Assembly (NCBI GenBank): GCA_910587765.1
Contig: CAJUNR010000002.1
Coordinates: 88,412 to 152,411 of the forward strand
Origin: an uncultured Lachnospiraceae bacterium
GTDB taxonomy: Bacteria > Bacillota > Clostridia > Lachnospirales > Lachnospiraceae
Length of the DNA stretch: 64,000 nt
Direction: 5' to 3'
A program made the position numbers and the translations under genes. Below the pieces are notes generated by a model. The model was given only the letters and a program-made list of their open reading frames with translations, had not been told where the DNA came from and made no database searches. Position 1 is the first letter of the stretch, and the number at the start of each line of letters is the position of its first letter. Shown piece by piece: positions 63,486-64,000 of this stretch.

Positions 63486-63536
63486 GGCTGATAAAAACAG
63501 AAAAAGACGCCTTGGACAAATATCCAAAGCGCCTTT
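63486..63536 (-). promoter_or_regulatory. Leader terminator (attenuator-like) of the glnN-purF operon
   Basis: On the minus strand AAAGGCGCTTTGGA-(TATTTG)-TCCAAGGCGTCTTT (14 bp, two G-U pairs) is followed by TTCTGTTTTTAT. It begins about 8 bases after the predicted transcript start and about 60 bases before the gene. A terminator here only makes sense as a regulated attenuator. Confidence 0.65.
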
Positions 63537-63550
63537 GCTTCTTCAAGGAT

Positions 63551-63578
63551 AGTATACTCGAAATTTCCCGTTTGTCAA
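63551..63578 (-). promoter_or_regulatory. Promoter of the glnN-purF operon
   Basis: On the minus strand TTGACA (63573-63578), 16 bases, TATACT (63551-63556). Confidence 0.8.
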
Positions 63579-63737
63579 TGCTGTTTTTGAAAAAAGTTGC
63601 GGAATCAAGAGGGAATTGCGGAAACTCAAGGTCTTGGATACGCTTGAAAAAAAGCAGTTTTTTGAGTGTAATGAAATCGTAGCAGGGGTGAGAATGTGAC
63701 AATCTTACTGCTATATATTTATGCAGAAAGGCGGTGG

Positions 63738-64000
63738 ATGCCGTTGAAAGCAGATACGATTATAAAGGATTATGTAAAAGATGTTGGCGTGTTTGCCGAT
63801 ATTTTCAATTACTATATTTACGGCGGGCGGCAGGTAATCCTGCCGGAGCAGCTTACGGAGCGTGATTCCACGAAAATTGCGCTGCCATATGGTGCGGCTG
63901 ATTGCTCCAGCGCAGATGCTGGATGAGGAGATCATGAAATTCCAATCCAGCCTGCGGGAAGTCATGCTGTTCATCAAGTATTCGAAAGACAAGGATAATT
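63738..64000 (+). pseudogene. Internally deleted Rpn-type PD-(D/E)XK nuclease/transposase-like gene (runs off the window)
   Basis: The start MPLKADTIIKDYVKDVGVFA then DIFNYYIYGGRQVILPEQL and ERDSTKIALPYG is the N-terminus of Rpn-type proteins. After about 54 residues the frame ends, and a shifted frame from about 63890 reads RLIAPAQMLDEEIMKF then SSLREVMLFIKYSKDKDN, which is the family's distal part. Most of the nuclease domain is missing and the joint is out of frame. ATG 63738 has AAAGGCGG upstream. Confidence 0.6.

Overview
The window (about 55-56 % G+C, strong AGGAGG-type ribosome binding sites) looks like the chromosome of a spore-forming clostridium, most likely of the Lachnospiraceae type. 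The indications are an alpha/beta small acid-soluble spore protein, a type III glutamine synthetase, a PASTA-domain Ser/Thr kinase with its PP2C phosphatase, a meso-diaminopimelate-type MurE, acetate formation through PduL plus AckA, and many small Firmicutes-type membrane proteins and lipoproteins. I saw no rRNA, tRNA or CRISPR array.

Layout. 0-6 kb: tail of an unknown gene, then a two-component system with a MacA-like adaptor and a MacB-type ABC exporter. 6-12.7 kb: small conserved genes, an S66 peptidase, carB without carA, and two lipoproteins. 12.9-16.8 kb: AraC regulator, GH36 alpha-galactosidase and a YczE/YitT membrane protein. 17-19 kb: a lower-GC cassette of a WYL regulator, a VOC protein and a GyrI-like protein behind a clear operator. 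19-22.9 kb: an accessory patch holding a GNAT gene, an AT-rich PemK/MazF-like gene behind a multi-hairpin RNA leader with an internal terminator, a serine-recombinase remnant, a deleted second GNAT copy, and a frameshifted pRiA4b-like gene. 23-27.4 kb (minus strand): carbamate kinase, a truncated AAA-ATPase, two aminoacyl-tRNA-editing homologues, small membrane proteins and an HD protein. 27.5-41.1 kb: a long housekeeping run murE-priA-def-fmt-metallopeptidase-rsmB-rlmN-stp-prkC-rsgA-rpe-thiN. 41-48.5 kb: rpsB-tsf, rpmB, Asp23/Gls24-like, FakA-like, recG and SASP. 48.7-57.1 kb: AEC transporter, lactonase, pduL-ackA, a very large DUF4132 protein and a histidine phosphatase. 57.4-59.9 kb: a second two-component system. 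59.9-63.4 kb (minus strand): glnA(III)-purF with a 5' attenuator-like leader. At the right edge is an internally deleted Rpn-type nuclease gene.

The best candidate for something undescribed is at about 20.0-20.9 kb. A PemK/MazF-fold protein with a C-terminal coiled coil has no protein antitoxin beside it. Instead it follows a roughly 155-nt RNA of consecutive hairpins, two of which repeat with a 32-nt period, closed by an intrinsic terminator just before the toxin-like gene. This is the gene order of type III (RNA antitoxin) systems, although the protein looks like a type II toxin. Other notable signals are a divergent promoter pair sharing one palindromic -35 box (27.5 kb), a roughly 210-nt inverted-repeat element forming the murE leader, a dispersed roughly 92-nt palindromic repeat (43.4 and 48.6 kb), and several gene remnants whose deletion or frameshift junctions can be read directly.
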